Below, in pieces: positions 1-10,111 of a stretch of 64,000 nt of DNA. Location: assembly GCA_018806915.1 (NCBI GenBank), contig JAGKQI010000053.1:124001-188000 (forward strand). Direction: 5' to 3'. Position numbers and translations under genes: made by a program. The stretch is from Phytophthora colocasiae. Lineage: Eukaryota > Oomycota > Peronosporomycetes > Peronosporales > Peronosporaceae. The notes below the pieces were generated by a model, which saw nothing but the letters and a program-made list of their open reading frames with translations, had not been told where the DNA came from and searched no databases. Each line of letters opens with the position of its first letter. Within the stretch, counting starts at the first letter, position 1.

Positions 1-746
1 AGTACGGAATCGGCTCAAGATCAGGGTTAGGGGAACCAAGCTAGGGATCAGCTCTGTAGCCAGTGTCATGTGATCGTAGGATAGTAAATCAGGATGGGAT
101 TAGTAGGCATAGGAATAACCATAAACAGACTCGAATTTGCCCTGAACCACTCAAGTGTCTTCGCTACGCCTGGAACCGGGAACTACATTGGCCCTACAAG
201 CGTCAGGGAGGTAAGGATACGTGACCTAGTATAGCGGTTAAGTCTGGATAATATATTGGCCAGCTTTGCCCTATCTAGTGAACTATCCTTTAAGTGCATA
301 CATCGGATCGGAAGGAATTGGTTGTTTAGCCTAAGGATCCCGTCGAATCTCGCCCCTCAAGACCCCGCTATCGGAAGCGGAAAACAACGAAAGGAAGGGA
401 CTGAATCCCGAACATTGGACTATTGGAAGACCTGGATCAAGAACCAGGCACCCGGATCAAGGCTCGAGAACTCGCCTACGACCGGGATCAAGTACCCCGA
501 GGTGGAGTGAAGAACTTCCACGCCGCCTCAAACCCCTGCGTCACCCAAGACCTTCTTCTCGTCCCAAGACATCTTCAGAAGTTACCTGGAAGAGCGTAAC
601 CCGCCTACCGACGGGTACACAAGGTGAACACTACACGCAACAAGATCACGGATCATCGGGGGACCCCCTCCGTTAGTCGGTGTCTGGGCGCAAGTGGCGA
701 TCGCGATCGGCCTCAACCAGATTTTGGCCAGATCCGCTCCACCACA
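1..746 (+). repeat. Family B LTR, 3' portion, cut by window edge
   Basis: Begins just after the point where the 23-bp tandem array lies in other B LTRs and ends with the family terminus CCGCTCCACCACA at 746. It is nearly identical to 36381-37132 and 49166-49917. It interrupts the D1 gag, and the next four bases (CATA, 747-750) would be the target duplication. The left end is outside the window, so I cannot tell a solo LTR from the 3' LTR of a full element. Short reading frames inside it recur in every B LTR and are not counted as genes. Confidence 0.85.
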
Positions 747-1461
747 CATATTTCCGAAGACAACGAACCCACGAGGATACCGCAAGGTACCACACGCCAA
801 CCTACCGTTGTACGGCTCTGAAAACCCCTTTTCAGTAGTCGTATAACTAGGGTTCACTATACGCCCCCTGCTCCGCGACCAAAGTTTCACCGACTTCGCG
901 ACACTGGGCAAAGGTGTGAACGTCATCCTTGCCCTGTTGCAGATCGAGAAACTCCGCTCTCGATCCGAACTCGTTCTTCGGGGGCTCAAACGCAAGCTTG
1001 AGCTCCTCTTTGAACACCTCGTACGTGCTGAAGCACGTAGGATCCGAGAGTCGGCGCCCATAGGCCCAACTCCTCGCACGTCCGCCAAGACATGACATGG
1101 CGAACGCGACCTTCGACATCGGATCGACGATACGTCGAGCCGCAACGGCTGTGTCGAGTTCGACAAGCCACCGAAGGAGGGTCTCGTCCTCCTTCCCCGT
1201 GTAGGTACTCACGTGGAGTTTCAACGACTCCACGCGTGGCTTAGGGGAAGCCACCGAGGCAGCAACATCTCGTTGCTCCTTAACAATGTACCCCAGAGCA
1301 ACACCGTGTTGCTCTGTCGGCGATAGCGTATGAAGCATCGTAGCTACCGCTGCCTCTCCAATGACTCGCGAGAGTCTTTGGAGAGCCTCCCACTCTGGAT
1401 CAGACAGGTGGGCGCATTCCGTGCGCGTCACGGACATTTGAAGTCCCAGCGGATCCCTCAT
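747..1461 (-). pseudogene. gag: D1 gag, truncated (family D Ty3/gypsy)
   Basis: The minus-strand frame opens at ATG 1461 and runs about 204 codons to 847. The protein has the usual retrotransposon gag core: conserved Trp/Phe spacing around SWAYGRRLSD, EELKLAFEPP and FLDLQQGKDD, with Arg-Ala-Glu before the last motif. This is the capsid/nucleocapsid region, but no CCHC knuckle remains because the gene is cut by the B LTR ending at 746. The frame shifts near 850, after which a second frame continues gag-like to the junction. The start lies 70 bp inside the PBS of the adjacent D1 LTR. The coding DNA is dense with short perfect inverted repeats, for example around 1030-1050, 1300-1325 and 1480-1505. 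Confidence 0.75.
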
Positions 1462-1530
1462 CCATTGGGGAGTTCTCTACCCCGCGTTCGTATGACTCCA
1501 TACGAACGAACAGCAGTCGGTCGTGGGACG

Positions 1531-1548
1531 GACTACAAAGTGCTACCA
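1531..1548 (-). other. D1 primer binding site
   Basis: On the minus strand the LTR end (ATTACA) is followed by two bases and then TGGTAGCACTTTGTAGTC. The TGG start fits pairing with a tRNA CCA end. Family A has the related TGGTAGCAC at the same place. The 3' end GTGCTACCA resembles initiator-Met-type tRNAs, but I cannot identify the tRNA. Confidence 0.6.
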
Positions 1549-1550
1549 GG

Positions 1551-2009
1551 TGTAATGGGTCTACCTAGACCTATTAGGTGGCGTACACGTGCGCTTACGT
1601 GTATGAGGAAGCGTGCAATTAGAATAGACTTAATTTAAGTATACTTATTTAAATAAGTATAATTAAATCAAATATAACTAAATTAAACTGCAAAAATACC
1701 GTAAAATGAGAACTGTTATTGAATTTGGCATAAGCCAATTATGGACCTCCTAAAACTGTTTGTTATCTATTTCTAAAGGGTCTGCCAACGTGTGGTTGGC
1801 AGAAACTCTGCTCAGTGATTGGTAGAAATCCGTTACTTTCTACCAATAATATGCACAAATGCACACGAACCATCCAATAATGTGGTTCGCCCATGTATCC
1901 TTTGGTGTGTACAGCACACCAAGGTCTGAGGCCCATTTCCAACCTCTAACAGTTATCCTAACTGTTAGAGTTACAAGTGGTACAACCACTTGTACGTGTA
2001 ACCGTTACA
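1551..2009 (-). repeat. D1 5' LTR (459 bp)
   Basis: Bounded by TGTAAC...ATTACA on the minus strand, with the PBS and gag directly downstream. The middle is AT-rich (1620-1690) and includes a perfect 22-nt palindrome at 1640-1661. From 1791 to 1994 there are six back-to-back perfect hairpins: 1791-1813, 1828-1857, 1866-1889, 1902-1922, 1944-1970 and 1972-1994. Their stems are 7-11 bp and their loops 3-10 nt. A minus-strand CTCATTTTAC near 1702-1710 partly resembles the oomycete initiator. Confidence 0.85.
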
Positions 2010-5000
2010 AAGACACTCGACACTGCATGTGTAGGTAGGTTCTTAGCGTTTAATAAAACTTGGTCACCGACCTTAAATTTACATTGCTTCTACCGTTTGC
2101 ATCAGCTTGTTCCTTCTGAACGTCTTGGCTTTCAGCCATCGCGTCACGCACACGGCGCAATACGCTCAATCTCACCGAGAGGAAGTCATCGACTTGTTTA
2201 CGCACAAAGCAGGAAGGGGCTGATATCAGCTAGCTCGGAGTCGAGCGACGGCACAGCCTCTCCCCCACTGAGCCCGAGGCCACCGCGTGGCGGAGTGAGC
2301 GGGACGCGCGGATGCGCAAGGCCGTTCACGTAGAACGGGGTGAAGCCTGTTGAGGCATGCACCGCATTGTTCATTGAGAACTCAACGAGAGGGAGCATTG
2401 CGCTCCAACGCTTCGGCGTTTCAGCGCATACGCTGCGGAGGATGTCCTCCAGGACGCGGTTCACGCGTTCAGTCTGACCGTCGGTCTGCGGATGGTCCGC
2501 CGTGGACATGTCCAGTCGAGTGCGAAGCACCTTGAAGACGGACGTCCAGAAGTGACCTGTGAAACGGGGATCTCGATCCGAGACAATGGTCTCTGGCAGC
2601 CCAGCCCATGCTGGCGGAAGACCCGATCGATAAAGATCGTCGCTGTACCAGCGCCATCGACGGTGTCCGGCACAGCCGCTAGGTGAGCCATCTTGCTCAG
2701 ACTGTCAACAAAGACCACAACGCCCGTGTTGTCTGCCGAATCGTTCGGCAGGCCAAACACAAAGTCCATACTCATGGACTGCCAACACCCAGAGGGTACA
2801 GGCAAGCTCGCCAAAGGCGCTGCCGCGTGCGGTGAGGGTTTAACCCGCTGACACGTCTCGCACGTGCGCACGTATGTGCTGACCCACTTGTACATCTTCG
2901 GCCACCAGTACATGGAGCTCACCGAGCCGTAGGTCTTCTCGCGACCGAGGTGGCCGCTTGTGGGCGTGTCGTGGGCCTCATAGAGGATACGATACTTCAG
3001 GTCCTCATCGTGAGGACCCACCACACGTGGTGGGTCATCCTGACCCGTGCTGTAGTACAGCAGACCGCCGTCCAGGCTATAGCGTTGGAGTCTCGCCTTT
3101 AGGCGTCGTGACAGAGTCACCTTCGAGTCCTTAAACTCATCGCTCCCTAGAGCTTGAAGCAGCGCGACACAAGAGTCGTCCTGAGCGTACGCTGCTCGAA
3201 CCATGTCCGTCACGGACGACGTCACCGAGGTGACATGAGATAACTCATAGTCCGGGCGACGTGATAACGCGTCAGCGAGGACGTTCTGCCTGCCAGGTGT
3301 ACTTCACCTCGAAGTTATACTCCGCAAAGAAGGAGAGCCATCAGGCCATCCTCTGCGAGAGGTGAGGCGACTGCTTCGCTGTGCGTAGTGACGCATGATC
3401 CGTGTAGATCACAAACGGCTTGGAGCCGAGCAGGTGAACCCTGAATTTGACGAGAGCGTACTTCATCGCAAGTAGCTCCTTGTCATGAACTGGATAGTTC
3501 TTCTCAGCTGCCTTGAGCTGCCGAGACTCAAACGCAATGAAGCGTTCGCGCCCGTCGGCGTCCGCATGTAGCAAAGCACTGCCGATGGCAAAGTCCGAGG
3601 CGTCACAGACGACGATGAACGGACGATCGGGGTCTGGCAACGCCAGTATCGGTGCCTGAAGCAGGCTATCCTTGATACAAGTGAACGCATTCTCGTGCTC
3701 AGCACGCCATACCCATTCGGCATCCTTCTTAAGGAGATCCGTCAGTGGCCGAGCCAACTCAGCGTAGTTCTCGCTATACTTGTGCAAGTAGTTAGCCAAG
3801 CCCAGCCACTTACGCAAGTCCTTCTGGTTCAAGGTAACCGGCCAGTCCACAATGGCCTTGACCTTTGCTGGATCAGCACGAAGGCCATGCTTCCCAATGA
3901 AGCACCCTAGGAAGGGGATTTCTTCCGCGCCAAAGACGCACTTGTCTGCGTTGGCGTACAGTTTGTTCGTGCGCATGCACTCGAGCACAGCTCTCACGTG
4001 TTCCACGTGCACCTCGACGTCAGTCTTGCCGTGTTCGGCCTGACTGTGGACGAACACGTCGTCAAAGTACGTCTGTGCGAATGCCCGCAGGGGCCTGAAC
4101 AGCTGCGTCACTAGACGATTGAACGTTGCAGGCGCATTCGAGAGCCCTTGGGGCATGACGAGCCACTCCCAGAGCATACCGCTCGGAGTGCTCACCGCTG
4201 TACGCGGAATATCACTGGCTCGCATGAGCAGCTGATAGTAGCCATCGACTAAGTCGAGCGCACTATACATGGTGCAACCCACCATGTTGTTCTGAAGAAC
4301 ATCCTTCCTAGGAATCGGCGTCTGCGCCGGAATCGTGGCAGCGTTGAGCTTGTTAAAAGCGTGAACGATACGCCACTTGCCATTCGGCTTTCTGACACAG
4401 AACGTTGGCGCGGAGTGCGGAGACTTGCTCTCGCGCACGAGACCCGCCGCGTGCTTCGCACGGAAGAAGGCGTCAATGACGTCGCATTGCTCTTTAGGAA
4501 GAGGCCACCGTCGGTTCACACAGTATTTAGTTCCGGGAACTAAGTCAATCTCATGACGAACGCCTCGGTCAGGAGGCAGACCACTCGGTGGTTCCTTCGA
4601 GACAACGTCTCCATATTCCTTCAGCAAGGAGTAGAAGGGATCCGAGGGATTCTTGAGGATCTCCGATCCACTCCTGGCGTTCAACGCCTTCTTGACTTCG
4701 GCCAAGACGGACTCGTCAACAAGGGACGATGAGTTTAACTCCTCTTCAGGTCGAACGATGACTACCTCGGCGAGTTCGCCAGCCTTGAAGGCACCGCCAA
4801 AGTCGGCGAACGACATCTCCTCTAGCTCAAGGAGCTTGTCAATACTCGGCACTGCCGTCCACTCCATCAACCAGAGTGTATATCTTCCCACAGCCCTCCT
4901 GTGCGTTGACACTTGACGTCACGGACGACTCAGACGCAGAGCGTCTCGCCCATAGGGCCTTACGACGTCGTCGCCTAGCCGACGAACGTCCACTCGACGG

Positions 5001-6212
5001 AGTACGTGCCGCCGCACAGGTTATGGCCTTGCCCGGCCCAGTGTCAGTGACACTCAGTAACTGACTCGGTCTACCGCCGACGTCACTAGACGGAGTACGT
5101 GCCGCCGCACAGGTTTCGGCCCCTTCAGGCCCCGTGTCAGTGACACTCTGCGATCCACTCGGTCGACGACCGATGCCGCTCAGCGGAGTACGTGCCGCTG
5201 CACAATCAATGACCGTAACAGGTCCAGTGTCAGAGACACTCAGCGATCGACTTGGTCCACGACCAGTATCACTCGACGGAGTACGTGCTGCCCCACAGTT
5301 CACGGCCTGGTAAGGCCCGATGCCATCGGCATCCAGTGACGGTCCATGACCGGCGTCACTCGGCAGAGTACGTGCCGCCCCACAGGGGTTACGTGAGCTT
5401 GCCCACACGTTGACTCACTGTCAACCAGCGCTACGCGCCCAACAGGACTGCGGTCCTCGCACTCAGTGCTGTCCACCAACTCGGACACACCGACTTCCAG
5501 CATCATAGCCGACTCGGCTCGATGCTCGCGCCAATAGCGCTTCTGCTTCCCTAGCAGAGGTGGGTTCATGACTCGCCAAAGCTCTACTAGGAGAGAAGTG
5601 CGTAGCACCTAAGGTCTTCGACCTCCAATCAATCCATGGCTCGTGGCGCTCCAGCCACGCCATACCAAGGATGAGGTCGTACCTCGAATCCAGGTCCAGG
5701 ACCAAGCAGCGTTCCACGCTATCGAAGTCCAGAACTTCAGCCGCAGGTCCATGGGGACCTTGGCTACCGTGACACGGACGCCCGTCGCTAGACGGACAGT
5801 GACAGTGTCACCTCTTCGCGCTCGAAGCGCCTCAGCATATTGCTGACTACCCTCAACGATGGAGCGTCTGACATGGTTGCCGGACGCCCCGAATCGATCA
5901 GCACGATCCATGGCTTCTCAAAGCCCTTCACGTCCACCTGGACGACCAACAAGCCCTGCTTGCTCACATGTTTCGTGTTCAAGAGCACGGAGCTCTTCGG
6001 GGCTGAGCCCCAGTGCCTCTCACGCACTGCAGAACTCAGTTCTTCCCCAGTAGACCCCCCGCGTCTACTGGGAGCCGTCGTTTCCCTGGGCAGAGCCCAA
6101 AGCGGGGCCCGCGGCAGGGTTGCGGCCATTCTGGCCGGCGCGCTCTTTGCGCAGAGGGCAGTTGGGCCTCAGATGTGTGGGACTACCGCACGTGTAGCAC
6201 CGGCGGGTATTC
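2010..6212 (-). pseudogene. pol: A1 pol (protease-RT-RNaseH-integrase), broken and 3'-truncated
   Basis: The minus-strand pol starts at the ATGA overlap with gag near 6212 and is cut by the D1 LTR at 2010, inside the integrase C-terminal region. In order it contains a CCHC knuckle (C-Y-T-C type), a retropepsin, a linker with tandem repeats, RT with the box YFDDVFVHS (near 4050), RNase H (CDASDF, YTDHASL) and integrase (zinc finger CETC; then SMDF). It is closely similar to A2 but shifts frame repeatedly near 5850, 5700, 5400, 4900, 3230 and 2500. The first zinc-finger Cys is kept as TGC here, unlike A2 and A3. The chromodomain is not in the window. Confidence 0.85.
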
Positions 6213-6952
6213 ATACGCTGCACCGCAGCTCGTAGCTCTCTTCAGCATAGCTGAGGTCCATGGGCTCGGGTCCCCCGGACCCTGTGCTGTTAGCACCGAC
6301 CCTCGACAACTTAAAGTTGTGTTCGGCATTCAGTGCCACGCTGACAGCGTCCTCGAAGGTGCGAGGATTCTGACGGAATGCCTCCGTCCTGGCCACACCA
6401 GCTCGTAAACCTTCCATGAAGATGGTCACGGTGACCACCTCAGGTAGAGGATCGGCAGCCATGCCGGCAATGAGCGTGCGCAGCTCTTGGACATAGTCCA
6501 CCAGGTCCTTCTTGCCCTGTCGGCAAGCAAGGAAGCGTGAACGCACGCGATACGCCTGGTTAGGCGGAGCAAACACTTGCGTAAGCTTGGCCTTAAGCTC
6601 ACCCCAAGTGGGGAAGGCCATTTCTACCGACGTCCCAGACGTCAAGGCCCATTCTCGTGCTCGCCGTTCGAGCTTAGAGATGGCGAACGCCACGCGTTGG
6701 CCTTCCAACTGGAGCATAGCAGCCCCCATGGCCATTTCGACCTCTCGGGTCCACAACAGGAGGTTCTCTCCTTCGTGCCCGTGAAAGGTCTTCACGCTGA
6801 GCGTGACGGGCTTAGCTCTCGGAGCGGGGTTAACCCCTTTTACATTCCGTTGGATGTGCTCAACGAGAGCGTTTCGTACGAGGCAAATGCCTCCAGGCGC
6901 GCGTTGACGGCTTCCGGCCCTTGAGACGCAAGGTGCGCCATACCTTCAGGGC
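6211..6952 (-). pseudogene. gag: A1 gag, start removed by inversion
   Basis: The minus-strand gag ends with TGA overlapping the pol ATG (ATGA). The 194-codon piece from 6795 carries the retrotransposon gag core ([30 protein letters not shown]) and is nearly the same as in A2. Upstream of it, near 6877, one base is missing relative to A3 (GTTTCGTACG against GTTCTCGTACG), so the N-terminal part is out of frame. A2 has the same loss. The first 25 or so codons, with the ATG, sit in opposite orientation at 7033-7098. Confidence 0.8.
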
Positions 6953-7098
6953 GTGCACACCTGCGCAGCCCCGCTGCATCTCGTAGCACTTGTAGTCAAT
7001 CCAACTCCTGAGTTGAAGACTGTTTCTCTGTGAGAATGGAGCAAGAAGCATACGCTCACTTGACTCCGAGTCAGCGGGACACGCTTAACAAGCTTACG
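6953..7098 (+). other. Micro-inverted segment: LTR end, PBS and gag start of A1
   Basis: A1 runs on the minus strand, but these 146 bp read on the plus strand: the end of the LTR (CCCCGCTGCA), a decayed PBS (TCGTAGCAC), the leader, ATG 7036 and the first gag codons ([15 protein letters not shown]). Both junctions fall in the same 7-mer CGTGCAC (6952-6958 and 7097-7103), whose core GTGCAC is palindromic. About ten gag bases next to the junction are missing. This disables A1 at the start of gag. Confidence 0.8.
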
Positions 7099-7484
7099 TG
7101 CACAGAGGAAGTTTAGTTGACTCGTAGAGTCCTGCTTGCAAGGCACTAGCCTTCGGTTCTATACAAGAACCAAGTATTCCACTAAATACGGGACTCACAC
7201 AATCAGTGTCCCTATACCAAAGGACTAACACTAACTATGTAAAATGCAAACTGATTTTTATTTATTTTATTGCCCTAATCCTGAACGTAACGGATTTAGT
7301 ATCTAACATACTAAATCCTAATCAAAATGCAATGTGTGGCTCTGAGCTAACTGCCAGCAACTGGCTACATATGTGACATGTGAGAAACACTATGTGTCGT
7401 ACACAGATCTGTGACTTGTGACCTGGATGGTGTATACCACACCTACTGTAGCCAAGGCGCGCAGCGCCGTGTAACCCCGTTACA
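7099..7484 (-). repeat. A1 5' LTR, end removed by inversion
   Basis: Minus-strand LTR starting TGTAACGGGGTTACACGG at 7484, alignable over its length with the A3 LTRs. Its last bases lie in the inverted segment at 6953-6980. The oomycete-type initiator lies at 7241-7254. The flank at 7485 is family B gag, so A1 inserted into an older B element. The partner LTR is left of the window. Confidence 0.85.
7241..7254 (-). promoter_or_regulatory. Oomycete-like initiator in the A1 LTR
   Basis: On the minus strand this reads TCAGTTTGCATTTT. It fits the oomycete core promoter consensus (TCATTYYNCAWTTT) at all but one informative position. It lies mid-LTR, where the U3/R boundary is expected. Confidence 0.5.
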
Positions 7485-8057
7485 GCTAAACTCAAAATCA
7501 AGGATGGGAACCCCAAGGCTCGTCGGGAACACGTCGATCATTATATCGAGACGTTGGGTGATCCCGAACTAGCCGATCGGCTGACCTTGCTTCGGCTCAC
7601 GGATGTCGAGGATCTGGAGGAAGTGCTTTGCGCGCGAGAGAGAGCGAAAAGCAGACAGCGTAAGTCCGCATTCGCCTCGAAATATCGGCAGAAGATACCC
7701 GCTAGCGCCTCAGCAGCGCCAGCTCGGGCTGTGGTGCGCGCGATTCAGGCCCATGATCCAAGTTCAGAGTTAGAAGAAGTCTCAGGATCGGACGGATCCG
7801 ATTCGGAAGGCGATCTCCGGAGAATTTATCTTGCCGCGGCTGAAGACAAGCAGATCGGTACTGGGGGCGTTCCCCACCAGGCGGATCAACCACAATCTCA
7901 CGCGAACACGCAAGATCGGAGCCGGATATCGAATCGTCGCAGCTCGCCGGATCATGATCGGAGCCGCTGTTCGCACTGCGGGTCCCGGAAACACACAGAT
8001 CTTGACTGTTGGAGGCGTCTAACCTGTGATAAGTGCGGGAAAAGGGGTCACTCAACG
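7485..8057 (+). pseudogene. gag: Family B gag fragment (nucleocapsid end)
   Basis: An open plus-strand frame of about 190 codons corresponding to the C-terminal third of B gag, from KIKDGNPKAR through GDPELADRLTLLRL and the acidic GSDGSDSEGDLRR stretch to the zinc knuckles CSHCGSRKHTDLDC and CDKCGKRGH. It is diverged from B-in and B-out, so it is an older copy. It begins at the A1 LTR and stops inside the second knuckle at the D2 LTR. It is the only visible remnant of the B element that received A1 and D2. Confidence 0.8.
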
Positions 8058-8562
8058 TGTAATGGGTCTACCTAGACCTATTTGATGGCGTACACGTGCA
8101 CTTACGTGTATGAGGAAGCGTGCAATTAGAATAGACTTAATTTAAGTATATTTTTTTAAATAAGTTTAATTAAATCAAATATAACTAAATTAAACTGCAA
8201 AATACCGTAAAATGAGAACTGTTATTGAATTTGGCATAAGCCAATTATGGACCTCCTAAAACTGTTTGTTATCTATTTCTAAAGGGTCTGCCAACGTGTG
8301 GTTGGCAGAAACTCTGCTCAGTGATTGGTAGAAATCCGTTACTTTCTACCAATAATATGCACAAATGCACACGAACCACCCAATAATGTGATTCGCCCAT
8401 GTATCCATCGGTGTGTACAGCACACCAAGGTCTGAGGCCCATTTCCAATCCATCGGTGTGTACAGCACACCAAGGTCTGAGGCCCATTTCCAACCTCTAA
8501 CAGTTATCCTAACTGTTAGAGTTACAAGTGGTACATCCACTTGTACGTGTAACCCGGTTACA
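8058..8562 (-). repeat. D2 3' LTR (505 bp)
   Basis: Same LTR as D1 but longer, because a 45-bp unit is duplicated in tandem (8404-8448 and 8449-8493). One unit carries the GGTGTGTACAGCACACC hairpin. On the minus strand it starts TGTAACCGGGTTACACG and is preceded by the purine-rich GCGGATGG (8563-8570), the likely polypurine tract. The hairpin at the position of D1 1866-1889 has one stem base changed. Confidence 0.85.
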
Positions 8563-8719
8563 CCATCCGCCCGTTAAGATTCGACGTATCGGTCTCGATA
8601 CGTCAATCGACAGAACTTGACAAGACCGTCAAGTCCTCGAGAGAAATCCGAGTTCATTTCGCAATAGACTCGCCAACGCTCACGTCTCCGTCCGCTTCTG
8701 CGGACGCGCAAGCCCCACC
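8563..8719 (+). CDS. D2 antisense ORF, first part (antisense to pol)
   Basis: An open frame from the D2 LTR boundary to the A2 insertion, reading IRPLRFDVSVSIRQS... and ending ...SADAQAP. Across A2 it joins in the same frame to 62012 after removing one CCACC copy, so this was one ORF before A2 arrived. No ATG is visible in this frame here, and a stop (TAA 8550-8552) lies just inside the LTR. Initiation must therefore use a spliced leader exon, a non-AUG codon or a later ATG. Function unknown. Confidence 0.55.
8715..8719. repeat. A2 target-site duplication, left copy (CCACC)
   Basis: CCACC directly before the A2 5' LTR; the identical five bases follow the A2 3' LTR at 62007-62011. Five bases is normal for Ty3/gypsy. 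The match ties together two LTRs 53 kb apart and shows that everything between arrived inside A2. Confidence 0.85.
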
Positions 8720-9074
8720 TATATCGGGGATGTTACACGAATGTTTCTCGTTGGTGTGTGACACACGTGGATACATTTATGTGGGTACATAATGGTGTGG
8801 CACACACGAGTAGATACGTGGATGGCCTCAGAGCCTCACGTTGTATTTTGATTAGGATTTAGTATGTTAGATACTAAAACCGTTACATTTAGGATTAGGG
8901 CAATAAAGTCAATAAAAATCAGTTTGCATTTTACATAATTAGTGTTAGTTCCGTCCAGTATTTAGTGGACTACTTGGTTCTTGTACAGAACCGAAGGCTA
9001 GTGCCTTGTAAGCAGGACTCTACGAGTCAACTAAACTTCCTCTGTGTCGTGCACACCTACGCAGCCCCGCTGCA
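8720..9074 (+). repeat. A2 5' LTR (355 bp)
   Basis: Matches 61625-62006, but a stretch of about 27 bp is lost near 8950 and the first bases read TATATC instead of TGTAAC. Two changes in the terminal hexamer put the exact start slightly in doubt; the flanking CCACC duplication supports 8720. Contains paired stems such as 8985-9001. Confidence 0.8.
8919..8932 (+). promoter_or_regulatory. Oomycete-like initiator in the A2 5' LTR
   Basis: TCAGTTTGCATTTT, one mismatch to the oomycete Inr core, about 200 bp into the LTR. Conserved in all five family A LTRs in the window. Probable start of the genomic RNA (inference). Confidence 0.55.
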
Positions 9075-9076
9075 TC

Positions 9077-9093
9077 TGGTAGCACTAGTAGTC
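9077..9093 (+). other. A2 primer binding site
   Basis: TGGTAGCACTAGTAGTC, two bases after the LTR end. The 5' part equals the A3 site (30316-30332). Only the first nine or so bases agree with the D1 site, which may mark the true tRNA-pairing core. Confidence 0.6.
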
Positions 9094-9131
9094 AATCCAA
9101 CTGCTGTGTTGAAGACTGTTTCTCTGTGAGA

Positions 9132-9946
9132 ATGGAGCAAGAAGCATACGCTCACTTGACTCCGAGTCAGCAGGACACGCTTAACAAGCTTACGTCCTTG
9201 CTGGGCCCTGAAGGTATGGCGCACCTTGCGTCTCAAGGGCCGGAAGCCGTCAACGCGCGCCTCGAGGCATTTGCCTCGTACGAAACGCTCTCGTTGAGCA
9301 CATCCAACGGAATGTAAAAGGGGTTAACCCCGCTCCGAGAGCTAAGCCCGTCACGCTCAGCGTGAAGACCTTTCACGGGCACGAAGGAGAGAACCTCCTG
9401 TTGTGGACCCGAGAGGTCGAAATGGCCATGGGGGCTGCTATGCTCCAGTTGGAAGGCCAACGCGTGGCGTTCGCCATCTCTAAGCTCGAACGGCGAGCAC
9501 GAGAATGGGCCTTGACGTCTGGGACGTCGGTAGAAATGGCCTTCCCCACTTGGGGTGAGCTTAAGGCCAAGCTTACGCAAGTGTTTGCTCCGCCTAACCA
9601 GGCGTATCGCGTGCGTTCACGCTTCCTTGCTTGCCGACAGGGCAAGAAGGACCTGGTGGACTATGTCCAAGAGCTGCGCACGCTCATTGCCGGCATGGCT
9701 GCCGATCCTCTACCTGAGGTGGTCACCGTGACCATCTTCATGGAAGGTTTACGAGCTGGTGTGGCCAGGACGGAGGCATTCCGTCAGAATCCTCGCACCT
9801 TCGAGGACGCTGTCAGCGTGGCACTGAATGCCGAACACAACTTTAAGTTGTCGAGGGTCGGTGCTAACAGCACAGGGTCCGGGGGACCCGAGCCCATGGA
9901 CCTCAGCTATGCTGAAGAGAGCTACGAGCTGCGGTGCAGCGTATGA
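9132..9946 (+). pseudogene. gag: A2 gag (one-base deletion)
   Basis: ATG 9132 follows a short leader. The N-terminus matches A3 ([32 protein letters not shown]) until one base is lost near 9281, so the frame stops at 9317. The rest (9362-9946) is open in the next frame and includes the capsid core ([39 protein letters not shown]). Intact length by comparison with A3 is 271 residues. This gag has no CCHC knuckle; the knuckle is encoded at the start of pol. It ends at TGA 9944-9946, overlapping the pol ATG. A1 has the same deletion. Confidence 0.85.
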
Positions 9947-10085
9947 ATACCCGCCGGTGCTACACGTGCGGTAGTCCCACACATCTGAGGCCCAACTGCC
10001 CTCTGCGCAAAGAGCGCGCCGGCCAGAATGGCCGCAACCCTGCCGCGGGCCCCGCTTTGGGCTCCTGCCCAGGAAACGACGGCTC

Positions 10086-10111
10086 CCCAGTAGACGCGGG
10101 GGTCTACTGGG
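10086..10111 (+). other. Conserved 10-bp hairpin with G-rich loop in pol
   Basis: CCCAGTAGAC, loop GCGGGG, GTCTACTGGG. The stem is identical in A1 (near 6047-6073) and A3 (near 29296-29324), but the loop is 6, 7 or 8 nt and the flanking C/G runs differ. The three copies therefore leave the hairpin in three different frames. Either two copies are broken here or the tract slips during replication or sequencing. Confidence 0.6.

Larger units (their letters stand above)
747..2009 (-). mobile_element. D1: 5' end of a family D gypsy element, minus orientation
   Basis: Order on the minus strand is 5' LTR (2009 to 1551), PBS, then gag. The element sits in the integrase part of A1, whose sequence stops at 2010. 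The rest of D1 and the remainder of A1 lie left of the window, past the inserted B LTR. The LTR matches the D2 3' LTR at 8058-8562. Confidence 0.75.

Noticed and set aside
256..510. 84-codon ORF in the B LTR, repeated near 36633, 49418 and on the minus strand near 33010 and 59988
   Set aside because: It recurs only because the LTR recurs, varies in frame between copies and has no recognisable protein features.
7485..8057. Host gene with zinc-knuckle protein
   Set aside because: Aligns throughout with the C-terminal part of B gag and is truncated at both ends by transposon LTRs.
8058..8562. Solo LTR of family D
   Set aside because: A purine-rich tract and an open antisense frame adjoin it, and that frame continues at 62012 beside D2 pol, so it is best read as the 3' LTR of D2.
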